A DNA stretch of 36,517 nt from an uncultured Acetatifactor sp. (GTDB lineage: Bacteria > Bacillota > Clostridia > Lachnospirales > Lachnospiraceae). The DNA lies in contig CAJUFO010000047.1 in the NCBI GenBank assembly GCA_910585615.1, forward strand, positions 1-36,517. The letters run 5' to 3'. Position numbers and translations under genes: made by a program. Under the pieces are notes generated by a model. The model did not search any database. It saw only the letters and a program-made list of their open reading frames with translations, and was not told the origin of the DNA. This document shows positions 1 through 8,813 of this stretch, piece after piece (position 1 is the first letter of the stretch; the number at the start of each line of letters is the position of its first letter).

Positions 1-116
1 GCCCTAACGGCCATACCGGATTTGAAATAATGCTTTGTACAAAGTCTAGCATATTTAGGAGGGAAAGGCAACTAAAAAATGAGAACAATGAGAACGGATG
101 ATAGAAAAATTCAGAC

Positions 117-145
117 TTGTTGCGGATAAGCTGTTATGATACAAT
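117..145 (+). promoter_or_regulatory. Sigma-A-type promoter for the DUF362 gene
   Basis: TTGTTG at 117-122 and TACAAT at 140-145 are separated by 17 bases, and no gene is seen in the preceding 116 bases. The -10 is 5/6 to consensus and the -35 is weaker. The same stretch holds a 12-base palindrome (CTTTGTACAAAG, 33-44) of unknown meaning. The rest of 1-257 shows nothing convincing. Confidence 0.5.
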
Positions 146-257
146 AGGCTTATGTGGACAGGGAAAGGCAAAGAATCCGTCTGTCCCAAGGCCCCGCATC
201 CTGCACGGAAAGGAATGGGCAGGGCGATAAGATTGACAGAAAGGTTGGTGCAGTACG

Positions 258-1121
258 ATGGGAAAAGCTAAGGTCTATTTTACCAAAGAAATCACTCCCC
301 AGGCCATGGTACGCATGTATGAGGCCATGGGCGTGGAGCTGCCGGGAAAAGTGGCGGTGAAGCTCCACTCCGGCGAGGTGGGGAACCAGAACTTCCTGCG
401 GCCGGATTTCATGAAGCCCGCGGTGGACCGGGTGAAAGGCACTATCGTGGAGTGCAACACGGCCTATGAGGGCGCACGCAACACTACTGAGGCGCATAAG
501 AACACCATGAAGCTCCACGGCTGGACGGACATCGCGGCCGTGGACATCCTGGATGAGGAGGGGGAGATGGAGCTGGCCATACCGGAGGGCCTGAAGATTA
601 AGAAGAACTTCGTGGGGGATCACATGAAGAACTATGACTCCATGCTGGTGCTGTCCCATTTCAAGGGACATCCCATGGGCGGCTTTGGCGGGGCGCTGAA
701 GAATATCTCCATCGGCCTGGCCTCTTCCCACGGCAAGGCTTATATCCATGGAGTGGGGGATGTGGAGAACTTCTGGAATTCCGACCACGACTCTTTCCTG
801 GAGTCCATGGCGGATGCCAGCAAGTCCATCGTGGACTATTTCGGAGACAAAATCGTCTTTATCAATGTGATGAAGAACATGTCCGTGGACTGCGATTGCT
901 GCGCCGTGGCGGAAGACCCTGCCATGGGGGATATCGGCATATTGGCCTGTACGGATCCGGTGGCACTGGACCAGGCCTGCCTTGACCTGGTGTACGCCTC
1001 CGACGACCCGGGCAGGGATCATCTGCTGGAGCGCATCGAATCCAGGAACGGCGTCCACACCGTAGAAGCCGCGGAGAAGCTTGGCATCGGCAGCAGGGAG
1101 TATGAGCTGGTGGAGATGTGA
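258..1121 (+). CDS. DUF362 domain-containing protein (putative Fe-S related)
   Basis: A 287-residue soluble protein of the DUF362 family, whose biochemical role is not established. It is often described as an iron-sulfur centre protein. Visible family hallmarks are the N-terminal segment with KVAVKLHSGEVGNQNFLRP, the central SHFKGHPMGGFGGALKN segment, and a C-terminal VDCDCCAVAEDP segment whose clustered Cys/Asp could bind metal. It lacks the C-terminal 2x[4Fe-4S] ferredoxin domain of longer DUF362 proteins; the short form is common in this clade, so I do not read it as truncated. The start at 258 fits the family N-terminus (MGKAKVYFTKE), although the upstream AAAGG lies rather far away. It is monocistronic and converges on the P-type ATPase. 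Confidence 0.85.
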   Translation: MGKAKVYFTKEITPQAMVRMYEAMGVELPGKVAVKLHSGEVGNQNFLRPDFMKPAVDRVKGTIVECNTAYEGARNTTEAHKNTMKLHGWTDIAAVDILDEEGEMELAIPEGLKIKKNFVGDHMKNYDSMLVLSHFKGHPMGGFGGALKNISIGLASSHGKAYIHGVGDVENFWNSDHDSFLESMADASKSIVDYFGDKIVFINVMKNMSVDCDCCAVAEDPAMGDIGILACTDPVALDQACLDLVYASDDPGRDHLLERIESRNGVHTVEAAEKLGIGSREYELVEM

Positions 1122-1187
1122 GACATGACACGGCACTGTGGTGCTGCGATGCGCCCTTGAGGTGACGCGACTGTCAGGATTTTCCAG

Positions 1188-1227
1188 GCCGCCCGGAGGA
1201 GGGGGAGATTCCCGCCTCCGTGGCGGC
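1188..1227. terminator. Hairpin terminator between convergent genes
   Basis: GCCGCC-CGGAGG (1188-1199) pairs with CCTCCG (1215-1220) and GGCGGC (1222-1227), giving a very GC-rich stem followed by TTTCGTC. It sits between the DUF362 stop and the convergent ATPase stop. The T tract is short, so termination efficiency is uncertain. Confidence 0.6.
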
Positions 1228-1255
1228 TTTCGTCATGCCCCGCAGACATGCCCCA

Positions 1256-3766
1256 TTATAGCTTCAACAGAAATACCGAGAGAGCCGTTTTCAGCTTTGC
1301 GCGCAAGTCTGTTCCGCCAGCTTTCTCCACCATCAGGGACAGGTAGCGGAACAGGGACTCGGCGGCAAAGGCGAACACCACCAACAGCAGGATACAGATC
1401 CGCGACATGGCGCTCATGGCGAACAATCCGTTCAGGAAGAAGCCGGAAAAGACCAGGCAGAACATATTCAGCAAAAGGATTCCCCATTTCATGCGGTTAA
1501 AGGGGTAGCTGATTTTGCCCAGAATCATGAAGCCCACCACGGCCAGCAGCAAGGTGGAGGCGGTGGCGATATCCTCCTTCGGCAGGGAGAAGGCCTGGCC
1601 GCAGATTACCAGGGCGCCCACCGCCACCACGTCCGTCAGACCGGCTGGCAGGGCCTTGAGCAGCACGTTTCGGATGAAGTGCCCCTGGATTCGCTCCCGG
1701 TTGGGCTCCAGGGCCAACAGGAACCCGGGGAGCCCGATGGTGAACATGCCGATCAACGATACCTGGGAGGGCTCTAAGGGGTAGGTGATGGCCAGCACGG
1801 CGGAGAACAGGGCCAGCAGCAGGGAGAAGATGTTCTTCACCAGAAACAGGCTGGCGGAGCGCTGGATATTGTTCACCACCCGCCGTCCCTCCCACACCAC
1901 GTTCGGCATGCGGGCGAAGTCGGAATCCAGCAATACCACCTGCGCCGCCTGGGTGGCCGCTTCGCTGCCGGAAGCCATGGCCACGCTGCAGTCCGCGTCT
2001 TTCATGGCCAGGATGTCGTTGACGCCGTCCCCGGTCATGGCCACGGTGTGGCCGGACTTCTGCAGGGCTTGGACCAGGAGCTGCTTCTGCTTCGGTGTCA
2101 CCCGGCCAAAGACAGTGTACTGACTGGCCGCTGCGCTTAAGCTCTCCTCCGACTCCAGGGTTCCCGCATCGACGAACCTTTCCGCGTTTTCTATGCCGAC
2201 GCGCCTTGCCACCTCAGAGACGGTCTCGGGGTTGTCTCCGGAGATGACCTTTACGTCCACGCCCTGTTCCTTAAAGTAGGCGAAGGTCTCCACGGCATTT
2301 TCCCGGATGGGGTTGGAGAGGATGACATAGCCTAAGGGGTGCACTCCTGATTCCAGGTCTGGAGGTACCTGCGCCATTCCGCCAACTTCTGCATCCATGC
2401 CGGACACGGCCTCTATACATTTCCCGATGACCAGAACCCGATAGCCTTTTTTCAGATACGGTGCAATTTCACCGGATATGGATTCATAATCCTCCCGCAT
2501 CACGAATTCCGGCGCGCCCAGCACATATTCCCCGTCCGAAAACCGCACGGCGCCGTACTTTCTGGAGGAGGAAAAGGGGAGGGTGGATAGGGGAGAGCGC
2601 ATCGGTGCGCGGAGCTTTCCATTCTCTTCGCTGCTTATTTCTTTCCCGGAAAGTTCTTTCCCGGAAAACGCCGATGTATATGCCCTGATAGCCTCCATAG
2701 TGGCATTGTTGTCCTCTATGGCCGCGGCGTAATCCGCAATCAGCCTGTCCAAATCCTGTTCCGTGCCCCGGGGCAGGACTTCCACCACCTCCATGCCGGG
2801 CTGGGTGATGGTGCCGGTCTTGTCCACGCACAGCACATCCACCCTGGCCAAGGCTTCGATGCTCTTCATGTCGTGGAGCAGGACTTTCCGACCGGCCAGG
2901 CGGACGGTGCTCAGGGCCAGGGCCGCCGTGGTCAGCAGATACAGGCCCTCGGGAATCATGCCGATGATGGCCGCTATCATGGACACGATGCTGGTGCGGA
3001 TGGTCTCCCCGTTCATGAAATAGGCCTGGGAGAACAGGATGGCGCCCACCGGGATGATCAGGATTCCAACCCACTTCACTAGTTGGTTGATGGAACGGAC
3101 CATCTCGGACTGCTCGCCGCTGCCCATGGCCTTGGCCTGGGCGGTGAGCTTGGAGATATAGGAGTCCTCCCCCACGCGCTCCAGCCTGGCCAGGCACCGC
3201 CCCGACACCACGAAGCTGCCCGAAAGGAGAGCGCTGCCTGGGTCTTTCCGGATTTCGTCCGCCTCCCCTGTGAGGAGGGATTCGTTTACGGAGATGCTTC
3301 CCTCCAGGACTTTCGCGTCGGCGCAGATTTGGTTCCCGGCGCAGAGCACTACCACATCGTCACGAACCAGCTCCTCCGAGGGAAGCCTGGTCTGTACGCC
3401 GTCCCGCACCGCCACCGCGTGAGGGGCGCTTAACATGTTCATCCTGTCCAGGACCCGTTTTGCCCGCAGCTCCTGCAGGATGCCGATGACCGTATTCCCG
3501 ATGACCACCGGCAGGAAGGTCAGGTTCCGGTAGGAGCCCACCAGGCACAGCAGCACCGCCAGAATCAGGAAGATTAGGTTGAAATAGGTAAAAAGGTTGG
3601 ATTTTATGATTTGGGCAGTCGTCTTGTCCGTGGTGATGTCCGCCCGGTTCACAAGCCCCTGGGCGATGCGCTCCTCCACCTCTTTCGCGGTCAGCCCGTC
3701 AGTCCCCCTGTCCGCGATAGGGAAGCTGTTGCCGCTGTAGATGTCTTTGGTATCTGTGTGGTTCAT
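1256..3766 (-). CDS. Cation-translocating P-type ATPase (CtpE-like)
   Basis: An 836-residue integral membrane ATPase that couples ATP hydrolysis through an aspartyl-phosphate to cation transport. Motifs in order: actuator-domain TGEA (about 166-169), IPEGL in the ion-site helix (about 271-275), the phosphorylation motif DKTGT with Asp315, the GDGVND hinge, and a hydrophobic C-terminal block of several helices. There is no N-terminal CxxC heavy-metal domain, which argues against a Cu/Cd/Zn pump. The overall pattern resembles CtpE-type ATPases, proposed to take up calcium in actinobacteria; the ion here is inferred. Residues about 366-390 form a hydrophilic insertion at the start of the nucleotide-binding domain, with a small duplication (SGKEL, SGKEI). 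It is monocistronic with its own promoter. Confidence 0.9.
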   Translation of the reverse strand: MNHTDTKDIYSGNSFPIADRGTDGLTAKEVEERIAQGLVNRADITTDKTTAQIIKSNLFTYFNLIFLILAVLLCLVGSYRNLTFLPVVIGNTVIGILQELRAKRVLDRMNMLSAPHAVAVRDGVQTRLPSEELVRDDVVVLCAGNQICADAKVLEGSISVNESLLTGEADEIRKDPGSALLSGSFVVSGRCLARLERVGEDSYISKLTAQAKAMGSGEQSEMVRSINQLVKWVGILIIPVGAILFSQAYFMNGETIRTSIVSMIAAIIGMIPEGLYLLTTAALALSTVRLAGRKVLLHDMKSIEALARVDVLCVDKTGTITQPGMEVVEVLPRGTEQDLDRLIADYAAAIEDNNATMEAIRAYTSAFSGKELSGKEISSEENGKLRAPMRSPLSTLPFSSSRKYGAVRFSDGEYVLGAPEFVMREDYESISGEIAPYLKKGYRVLVIGKCIEAVSGMDAEVGGMAQVPPDLESGVHPLGYVILSNPIRENAVETFAYFKEQGVDVKVISGDNPETVSEVARRVGIENAERFVDAGTLESEESLSAAASQYTVFGRVTPKQKQLLVQALQKSGHTVAMTGDGVNDILAMKDADCSVAMASGSEAATQAAQVVLLDSDFARMPNVVWEGRRVVNNIQRSASLFLVKNIFSLLLALFSAVLAITYPLEPSQVSLIGMFTIGLPGFLLALEPNRERIQGHFIRNVLLKALPAGLTDVVAVGALVICGQAFSLPKEDIATASTLLLAVVGFMILGKISYPFNRMKWGILLLNMFCLVFSGFFLNGLFAMSAMSRICILLLVVFAFAAESLFRYLSLMVEKAGGTDLRAKLKTALSVFLLKL

Positions 3767-3804
3767 GATGTCAGTCCCTCTTTTTCCAATGATTGTCTTT
3801 TTCC

Positions 3805-3833
3805 ATTATACGACAGCGTACCAGTTTTTTCTA
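3805..3833 (-). promoter_or_regulatory. Promoter for the P-type ATPase
   Basis: On the minus strand, TAGAAA (3833-3828), 17 bases, then a perfect TATAAT (3810-3805), about 40 bases ahead of the start codon at 3766. The -35 is 4/6. Bases 3834-3968, between this and the divergent GH3 promoter, show nothing I can identify. Confidence 0.55.
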
Positions 3834-3968
3834 AAAAAATTGCTTGGATTCGCCTTAAGTTTTCATAAAGATTTGGAGGATGAGATTTCGTAAGCCGCAC
3901 AGATGCAGGGCAAGGCACCACAAATGCATGTGGGCATGAAATAAGGTGGTAAAAGACAAGAAAGGTCA

Positions 3969-3997
3969 TTGCAAAACGCCGTAGATTTGGTTATGAT
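3969..3997 (+). promoter_or_regulatory. Promoter for the GH3 gene
   Basis: TTGCAA (3969-3974) and TATGAT (3992-3997) with a 17-base spacer. A strong AAGGAGG at 4019-4025 follows, 8 bases before the ATG at 4034. No catabolite-repression box was recognised. Confidence 0.6.
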
Positions 3998-4033
3998 AAA
4001 AGGAACAGAAGGACACGCAAGGAGGTATTTTTC

Positions 4034-6676
4034 ATGGCAAGATTTTCTGCATCAAGGAGCTCCGATATCAGCGCCCGGGAGACCAGGAACATGGAGCGTT
4101 CCAGGAAGATAGCTTCCCAGGGCATGGTGCTTTTGAAGAACAACGGCGCTCTTCCCATCGTAGAGACAGGGAAGCGGATAGCCTTGTACGGCAACGGGGC
4201 CAGGCGCACGGTGAAGGGCGGGACCGGCTCCGGGGACGTGAACAGTCGCTCGGTGACAAGCGTGGAGCAGGGGCTGGAGGCCGCCGGCTTTACCGTAGTC
4301 ACCAAGGACTGGCTGGACCGGTACGATGAGGCTGTGGAGTCGGCCAGGAAAGCTTATTTTGCGGACTTCGCCGTCACTGTCCAGAAGGAGGGACAGAAGG
4401 CTTTCATGCAGCTGTTCACCAATCCGTTCATGGAGCCCGCTATCATTCCCGTCACAGAGGAGGATGCCGGAGCGGAAACGGACACCGCAATCTATGTAAT
4501 CGCCCGCAATTCCGGCGAGGGTAAGGACAGGAGGCCTGTGGAGGGCGAGTACGACCTCTTCCAGGTGGAGAAGGACGCGATTCATCTGCTGGGGGAGAAA
4601 TATGAGAAGCTTATCGTGGTCTTAAATGTGGGCAGCGTCATTGACACCAAATTCCTCCGGGGGGAAGAGGGAATCGATGCCATCCTGCTCATGAGCCAGG
4701 CGGGCAATATCGGCGGCTATGCCCTGGCGGACGTGGTGACGGGCAAGGTGTCGCCCAGCGGCAAGCTCACCACCACATGGGCGGAGAATTATCTGGATTA
4801 TCCCGGCGCCGAGAAGTTCAGCCATATGAACGGCGACATCGATGATGAATACTATACCGAGGGAATCTATGTGGGATACCGTTATTTTGATACCTTTGAC
4901 GTGGCCCCGGCGTATCCCTTTGGCTACGGCGGCTCCTACACGAATTTCACCGTGGAGACAAAGAATGTGGAAGCGGACGGGAATGCTGTCACCGTGAAGG
5001 TGAAGGTGACCAACAGCGGGAGTACATACGCGGGCAAGGAAGTGGTGCAGGTGTACTATTCCGCCCCGGCAGGGAAGCTGGCGAAGCCTTACCAGGAGCT
5101 GGCTGCCTATAAGAAGACGAAAGAACTGGCCCCGGGAGAGTCCCAGGAGCTTGTCGTTTCCTATCCCGTGAAGGCCATGGCCTCCTATGATGAGGAGAGG
5201 GCGGTCTGGGTTCTGGAGGCCGGGACATACTATGTGCGCGTAGGCACAAGCTCCAGGGATACCGCTGTAGCGGCGGCGCTGGCGCTGGACGGGGAGGCCG
5301 TCACGGAGAAGCTTTCCAACCGTCTGCCGCTGGACTGCGAGATGCAGGAGCTTTCCGCGGAGGGCGTGGCCTGCTACAGCTATGAGGGAGAGGCGGCGCA
5401 AAAAGAGAGCGCTCCGGTGATTTCCATCTGCGCGGCGGACATTCCCTGCGTGACCGCTGTCTACCGGAAAGTCGAGGAAACCGCTCCGGAGAAGAAGACG
5501 GAGCAGAAGATTACCATGGACGACGTAAAGGCCGGCAGATATACGCTGGACGAGCTGGCAGGGCAGCTGACTGTTCGGGAGATGGCAGAGCTGTGCGTGG
5601 GTACAGCCAGAGGAGGCTTCGGCTCGGATTCCGTCATCGGCGCGGCTTCCGCGGCCTGTCCGGGAGCGGCGGGAGATACCACCTCCCTGATGCTGGAGGA
5701 TAGGAATGTCCGCAACATGATTTTGGCGGACGGCCCTGCCGGGCTGCGCCTTTCCACCCACTTCGTGGCGGATGGGGACGGCAACCTGATTCCGGGTGCC
5801 GGGGCCGCGCCGATGCCGGGCATGGATTTGCTCATGGGCAATATGCCGAAGCCGGAGATTCCTGCCGACGCGGTTCACTATTATCAGTACTGCACCGCCA
5901 TCCCCATCGCCACCCTTTTGGCCCAGACCTGGGATGTGGAGGCCATTGAGGAGGCCGGGGATATCGTGGGTGAGGAGATGGAGGAGCTGGGCGTGACTCT
6001 GTGGCTGGCCCCGGGCATGAACATCCACAGGAATCCTCTCTGCGGGCGGAACTTCGAGTATTATTCCGAGGATCCCCTGGTGGCGGGGATGTGCGCCGCC
6101 GCAGACACCCTGGGCGTGCAGAGGCATTCCGGCGTGGGCACCACTATCAAGCATTTTGCGTTCAACAATCAGGAGGACAACCGGATGCATGTAAACTCCC
6201 ATGTGGGGGAGAGGGCCATCCGCGAGATTTATCTGAAGGGCTTTGAGATAGCGGTTAGGGCTTCCCAGCCCATGTCCATCATGACCTCCTACAACCTGAT
6301 CAACGGCACCCACACGGCCAACAGTTATGACCTGTTGACGGCCATCGCCAGGGATGAATGGGGATTTGCCGGAATCGTCATGACCGACTGGGGCACCACG
6401 GGCGGCATGGAGATGAATCCCGGCGAGACGTTCAAGTACGGCACGTCCAATGCCGCAGGCTGCGTCAAGGCTGGCAACGACCTGATCATGCCGGGCAGCC
6501 AGAGGGACGTGGACGAGATCGTGAAGTCCGTGGGCGCGGCGGAGGGTGATGTGGATTGTCCGATTACCCTGGGCGAGCTCCGGGCCTGCGCGAAGAGGAT
6601 GCTGGACATCATTATGCAGAGTTCCGTGTATGAGGGTTCCGTGCCCTATGCGGCATCCGCGGGCAAGGAGCTGTAA
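4034..6676 (+). CDS. Glycoside hydrolase family 3 beta-glucosidase, domain-permuted
   Basis: An 880-residue enzyme predicted to hydrolyse beta-linked glucosides, probably in the cytoplasm because no signal peptide is present. Domain order is reversed relative to most GH3 enzymes. The GH3_C domain comes first (about 18-290, with GGTGSGDV near 62 and the acid/base motif SGEGKDR, Glu162). A fibronectin-III-like domain follows (about 300-410), then a linker, and the (beta/alpha)8 GH3_N domain comes last (about 500-860). The catalytic nucleophile is Asp785 in VMTDWG; KHFAFNNQED and EDPLVAG are also present. This permuted order is known for Ruminococcus albus and Butyrivibrio fibrisolvens beta-glucosidases, so it is a natural architecture. 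No transporter or sugar regulator is adjacent. Substrate range cannot be read from the sequence. Confidence 0.93.
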   Translation: MARFSASRSSDISARETRNMERSRKIASQGMVLLKNNGALPIVETGKRIALYGNGARRTVKGGTGSGDVNSRSVTSVEQGLEAAGFTVVTKDWLDRYDEAVESARKAYFADFAVTVQKEGQKAFMQLFTNPFMEPAIIPVTEEDAGAETDTAIYVIARNSGEGKDRRPVEGEYDLFQVEKDAIHLLGEKYEKLIVVLNVGSVIDTKFLRGEEGIDAILLMSQAGNIGGYALADVVTGKVSPSGKLTTTWAENYLDYPGAEKFSHMNGDIDDEYYTEGIYVGYRYFDTFDVAPAYPFGYGGSYTNFTVETKNVEADGNAVTVKVKVTNSGSTYAGKEVVQVYYSAPAGKLAKPYQELAAYKKTKELAPGESQELVVSYPVKAMASYDEERAVWVLEAGTYYVRVGTSSRDTAVAAALALDGEAVTEKLSNRLPLDCEMQELSAEGVACYSYEGEAAQKESAPVISICAADIPCVTAVYRKVEETAPEKKTEQKITMDDVKAGRYTLDELAGQLTVREMAELCVGTARGGFGSDSVIGAASAACPGAAGDTTSLMLEDRNVRNMILADGPAGLRLSTHFVADGDGNLIPGAGAAPMPGMDLLMGNMPKPEIPADAVHYYQYCTAIPIATLLAQTWDVEAIEEAGDIVGEEMEELGVTLWLAPGMNIHRNPLCGRNFEYYSEDPLVAGMCAAADTLGVQRHSGVGTTIKHFAFNNQEDNRMHVNSHVGERAIREIYLKGFEIAVRASQPMSIMTSYNLINGTHTANSYDLLTAIARDEWGFAGIVMTDWGTTGGMEMNPGETFKYGTSNAAGCVKAGNDLIMPGSQRDVDEIVKSVGAAEGDVDCPITLGELRACAKRMLDIIMQSSVYEGSVPYAASAGKEL

Positions 6677-6703
6677 GGCTTTGCGGGAAGAGCATTATGG
6701 ATG

Positions 6704-6740
6704 AAAAAGCGGGAGAGCGATTGCATCGTTCTCCCGTTTT
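6704..6740. terminator. Bidirectional rho-independent terminator
   Basis: A 12-pair stem, 6710-6721 with 6725-6736 (one G-U), and a 3-base loop. AAAAA lies on the left (6704-6708) and TTTT on the right (6737-6740), so it can serve both the GH3 gene and the convergent pyrI. Confidence 0.85.
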
Positions 6741-6769
6741 CCGCATTTTCCAGATGGAATTTATCTGAT

Positions 6770-7210
6770 TTATGTCCACTTGGCCGAGGACATGTATTTC
6801 TCCTCGCAGTACTTGCAGCGGTACACCTCGTTCTTGGCGTCCGCCAGGCAGAAGATATGGGGCAGCTCCTGCTCGATGGAGGTGATGCACCTGGGATTGT
6901 GGCATTTGATGACGTTCCTGATCTGCCTGGGCAGCGTCAGCTCCTTTTTCTCCACAATCTCCCCGTTCTTGATCACATTGACGGTGATGTTGTGGTCGAT
7001 GAAGGCCAGCACGTCCAAATCCAGCATGTCGATGTCACATTCCACTTTCAGGATGTCTTTCTTGTCCATCTTATTGCTCCTGGCGTTCTTGATGATGGCT
7101 ACGGTGCAGTCCAGCTTGTCCAGCTGCAGATGCTCATAGATTTCCAGGCTCTTCCCGGCTTTGATATGGTCCAGCACGAAGCCCTCTTCGATTTTTCCTA
7201 CATTCAGCAT
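6770..7210 (-). CDS. pyrI: Aspartate carbamoyltransferase regulatory subunit
   Basis: The regulatory chain of aspartate transcarbamoylase, which binds nucleotide effectors and holds catalytic trimers together in the holoenzyme for pyrimidine synthesis. The N-terminal effector domain shows the DHIKAG motif. The C-terminal zinc domain carries the CX4C (CHNPRC) and CX2C (CKYC) ligand pairs. I chose the ATG at 7210 because the product then begins MLNVGKIEEG, as in other Firmicutes PyrI, and AAAGGA lies 7 bases upstream. A GTG at 7270 would add 20 residues and also has a GAGGGG nearby, so the start is not settled. It lies directly downstream of pyrB and is almost certainly cotranscribed. Confidence 0.92.
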   Translation of the reverse strand: MLNVGKIEEGFVLDHIKAGKSLEIYEHLQLDKLDCTVAIIKNARSNKMDKKDILKVECDIDMLDLDVLAFIDHNITVNVIKNGEIVEKKELTLPRQIRNVIKCHNPRCITSIEQELPHIFCLADAKNEVYRCKYCEEKYMSSAKWT

Positions 7211-7280
7211 ATGTCGATCCTTTCCGAAACTTTTTGTGAATTCATACTTGCCGTTGCGAACATTTGCCACGAATTACCCC

Positions 7281-8195
7281 TCACACCTGAATCTCCAGCA
7301 ATGTCAGTATCAGGGCCATCCTCACATAGACCCCGTACCTGGCCTGTCTGAAATAGGCTGCCCTGGGGTCGTTGTCCACCTCTACGGAGATCTCGTTGAC
7401 CCTGGGCAGGGGGTGGAGCACCAGCATATCCTTTTTGGCCAGGGCCATCTTATCGACATTCAGGATATAGAAATCCTTCAGCCTGACATAATCCTCTTCG
7501 TTGAAGAAACGCTCCTTCTGGACTCTGGTCATGTACAGGAGATCCAGCTGGGGCATCACATTCTCCAGCCGGATGACTTCCTCATAGGGGATGCCTTTTG
7601 CTTTCAGCATCTCCGTGATATAGTCCGGCACCCGCAGCTCCTCGGGGGAGATGAAGACGAAGCGGATATCGCTGTAGCGCACCAGGGCGTTTATCAGGGA
7701 GTGAACCGTGCGGCCGAATTTCAGGTCTCCGCACAATCCGATGGTGAAGCCGCCCAAAGCCCCTTTCAGGCTGCGGATGGTCAAAAGGTCCGTCAGGGTC
7801 TGGGTGGGATGCTGATGCCCGCCGTCCCCGGCGTTGATGACGGGAATGCCGGATTTCTCCGCGGCCACCATGGGGGCCCCCTCTTTGGGATGGCGCATGG
7901 CACAGATGTCCGCATAGCAGGAGATGATGCGGATGGTGTCGGACACGCTCTCGCCCTTGGAGGCGGAGGAGGAGGCCGCATCGGAGAAGCCGATGACGCG
8001 CCCGCCCAGCCTGGTCATGGCGGACTCAAAACTTAAGCGCGTGCGGGTGCTGGGCTCGTAGAAGCATGTGGCCAGGATCCTGCCGTCGCAGGCATGGGCA
8101 TATTTGGCGGGAATGCGCTCAATATCATTCGCCAGGTCGAATAGCTTGTCCAGCTCTTCCGTAGTGAAGTCCAGGGGACTCATCAGATGTCTCAT
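7281..8195 (-). CDS. pyrB: Aspartate carbamoyltransferase catalytic subunit
   Basis: A 304-residue enzyme making N-carbamoyl-L-aspartate from carbamoyl phosphate and aspartate, the committed step of pyrimidine synthesis. Active-site motifs are intact: FYEPSTRTRLSF (about 45-56, carbamoyl phosphate), SASKGES (the lysine from the neighbouring subunit, about 77-83), HPTQ (129-132) and HPLPR near 260. With pyrI it forms the E. coli-like allosteric holoenzyme. A strong hairpin terminator sits only 44 bases upstream and leaves little room for a separate promoter. No PyrR-binding leader was recognised. No other pyr genes are nearby. Confidence 0.96.
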   Translation of the reverse strand: MRHLMSPLDFTTEELDKLFDLANDIERIPAKYAHACDGRILATCFYEPSTRTRLSFESAMTRLGGRVIGFSDAASSSASKGESVSDTIRIISCYADICAMRHPKEGAPMVAAEKSGIPVINAGDGGHQHPTQTLTDLLTIRSLKGALGGFTIGLCGDLKFGRTVHSLINALVRYSDIRFVFISPEELRVPDYITEMLKAKGIPYEEVIRLENVMPQLDLLYMTRVQKERFFNEEDYVRLKDFYILNVDKMALAKKDMLVLHPLPRVNEISVEVDNDPRAAYFRQARYGVYVRMALILTLLEIQV

Positions 8196-8235
8196 AGTTC
8201 CTTTTACCTCGTTTCTTATTTATTCAGGATGCCCG

Positions 8236-8271
8236 AAAAAGGAGTCGAAGAGTTTTGCCTCTTCGACTCCT
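8236..8271 (-). terminator. Rho-independent terminator after the nitroreductase gene
   Basis: A perfect 13-bp inverted repeat, 8240-8252 with 8259-8271 (AGGAGTCGAAGAG and its complement), with a 6-base loop. On the minus strand a T tract follows (complement of 8236-8240). It begins 3 bases after the nitroreductase stop and 44 bases ahead of the pyrB start. Confidence 0.85.
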
Positions 8272-8273
8272 GC

Positions 8274-8813
8274 TCATGACTGATAGGATAATAAATCTTC
8301 CACCGCCTTGCGTCTGGGTGCAGCGGGGGATTCCGCGGGATATCCAATGGGAATGAGAGCCACCAGCTCTCTGTCCTCGGGGAGCTCAAGCAGCTTGGTC
8401 GCTTCCTCTTCGTCGAACAATCCCATGATGACGGTGCCAAGGCCCTGTTCGCAGGCGGCCAGGCAGAACGCCTCTCCGGCCACGCCCGCGTCATACATCT
8501 GCCATCTGTCGCCCTTGGGGGTGGAGAAGGAGCCGTCCCTCTCATAACCGCTGCGCCCCTTGATGATGGTGACGGCGATGACCATGGGCGCATTCTCCAT
8601 GATTTTCCCGTTGCCGGGGAAAACGGCGGTACACTTTGCCAAAGCGGCCTTTTTCTCGCCCTCTACCGCGATATAGCGGACAATCTGGGTATGCTTCCAG
8701 CTGGGGGCGTAGGACGCTGTCTCCACTATCTGCGCCAGCAGCTCATGGGATACGGGCTGGTCGGTGAACTTGCGGATGCTTCTGCGGCCTCTGATACATT
8801 CGTTTGCAGTCAT
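8274..8813 (-). CDS. Nitroreductase family protein (FMN-dependent)
   Basis: A 179-residue member of the nitroreductase fold, which uses FMN to reduce nitro, quinone or enone substrates with NAD(P)H as a homodimer. The N-terminal RGRRSIRKF motif contacts the FMN phosphate. The central GVAGEAFCLAACEQGLGT and C-terminal LIPIGYPAE segments are typical of the family. The length matches short-form nitroreductases. AAGGAGG lies 7 bases before the ATG. Its physiological substrate cannot be deduced; it is separated from pyrB by a strong terminator, so it is probably not functionally tied to pyrimidine synthesis. Confidence 0.88.
   Translation of the reverse strand: MTANECIRGRRSIRKFTDQPVSHELLAQIVETASYAPSWKHTQIVRYIAVEGEKKAALAKCTAVFPGNGKIMENAPMVIAVTIIKGRSGYERDGSFSTPKGDRWQMYDAGVAGEAFCLAACEQGLGTVIMGLFDEEEATKLLELPEDRELVALIPIGYPAESPAAPRRKAVEDLLSYQS

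Noticed and set aside
79..130. A 16-codon frame (starting MRTMRTDD) ahead of the DUF362 promoter
   Set aside because: Its AGGAGG is too far from the ATG and it lies upstream of and across the predicted promoter.
154..360. A 68-codon plus-strand frame overlapping the start of the DUF362 gene
   Set aside because: Out of frame with the conserved protein, compositionally biased, and without a ribosome binding site.
4622..6313. A 563-codon open frame on the minus strand opposite the GH3 gene
   Set aside because: The plus strand encodes an intact GH3 enzyme with catalytic motifs; long antisense frames arise from GC-rich codon usage, and the translation is low-complexity (Gly/His/Arg-rich).
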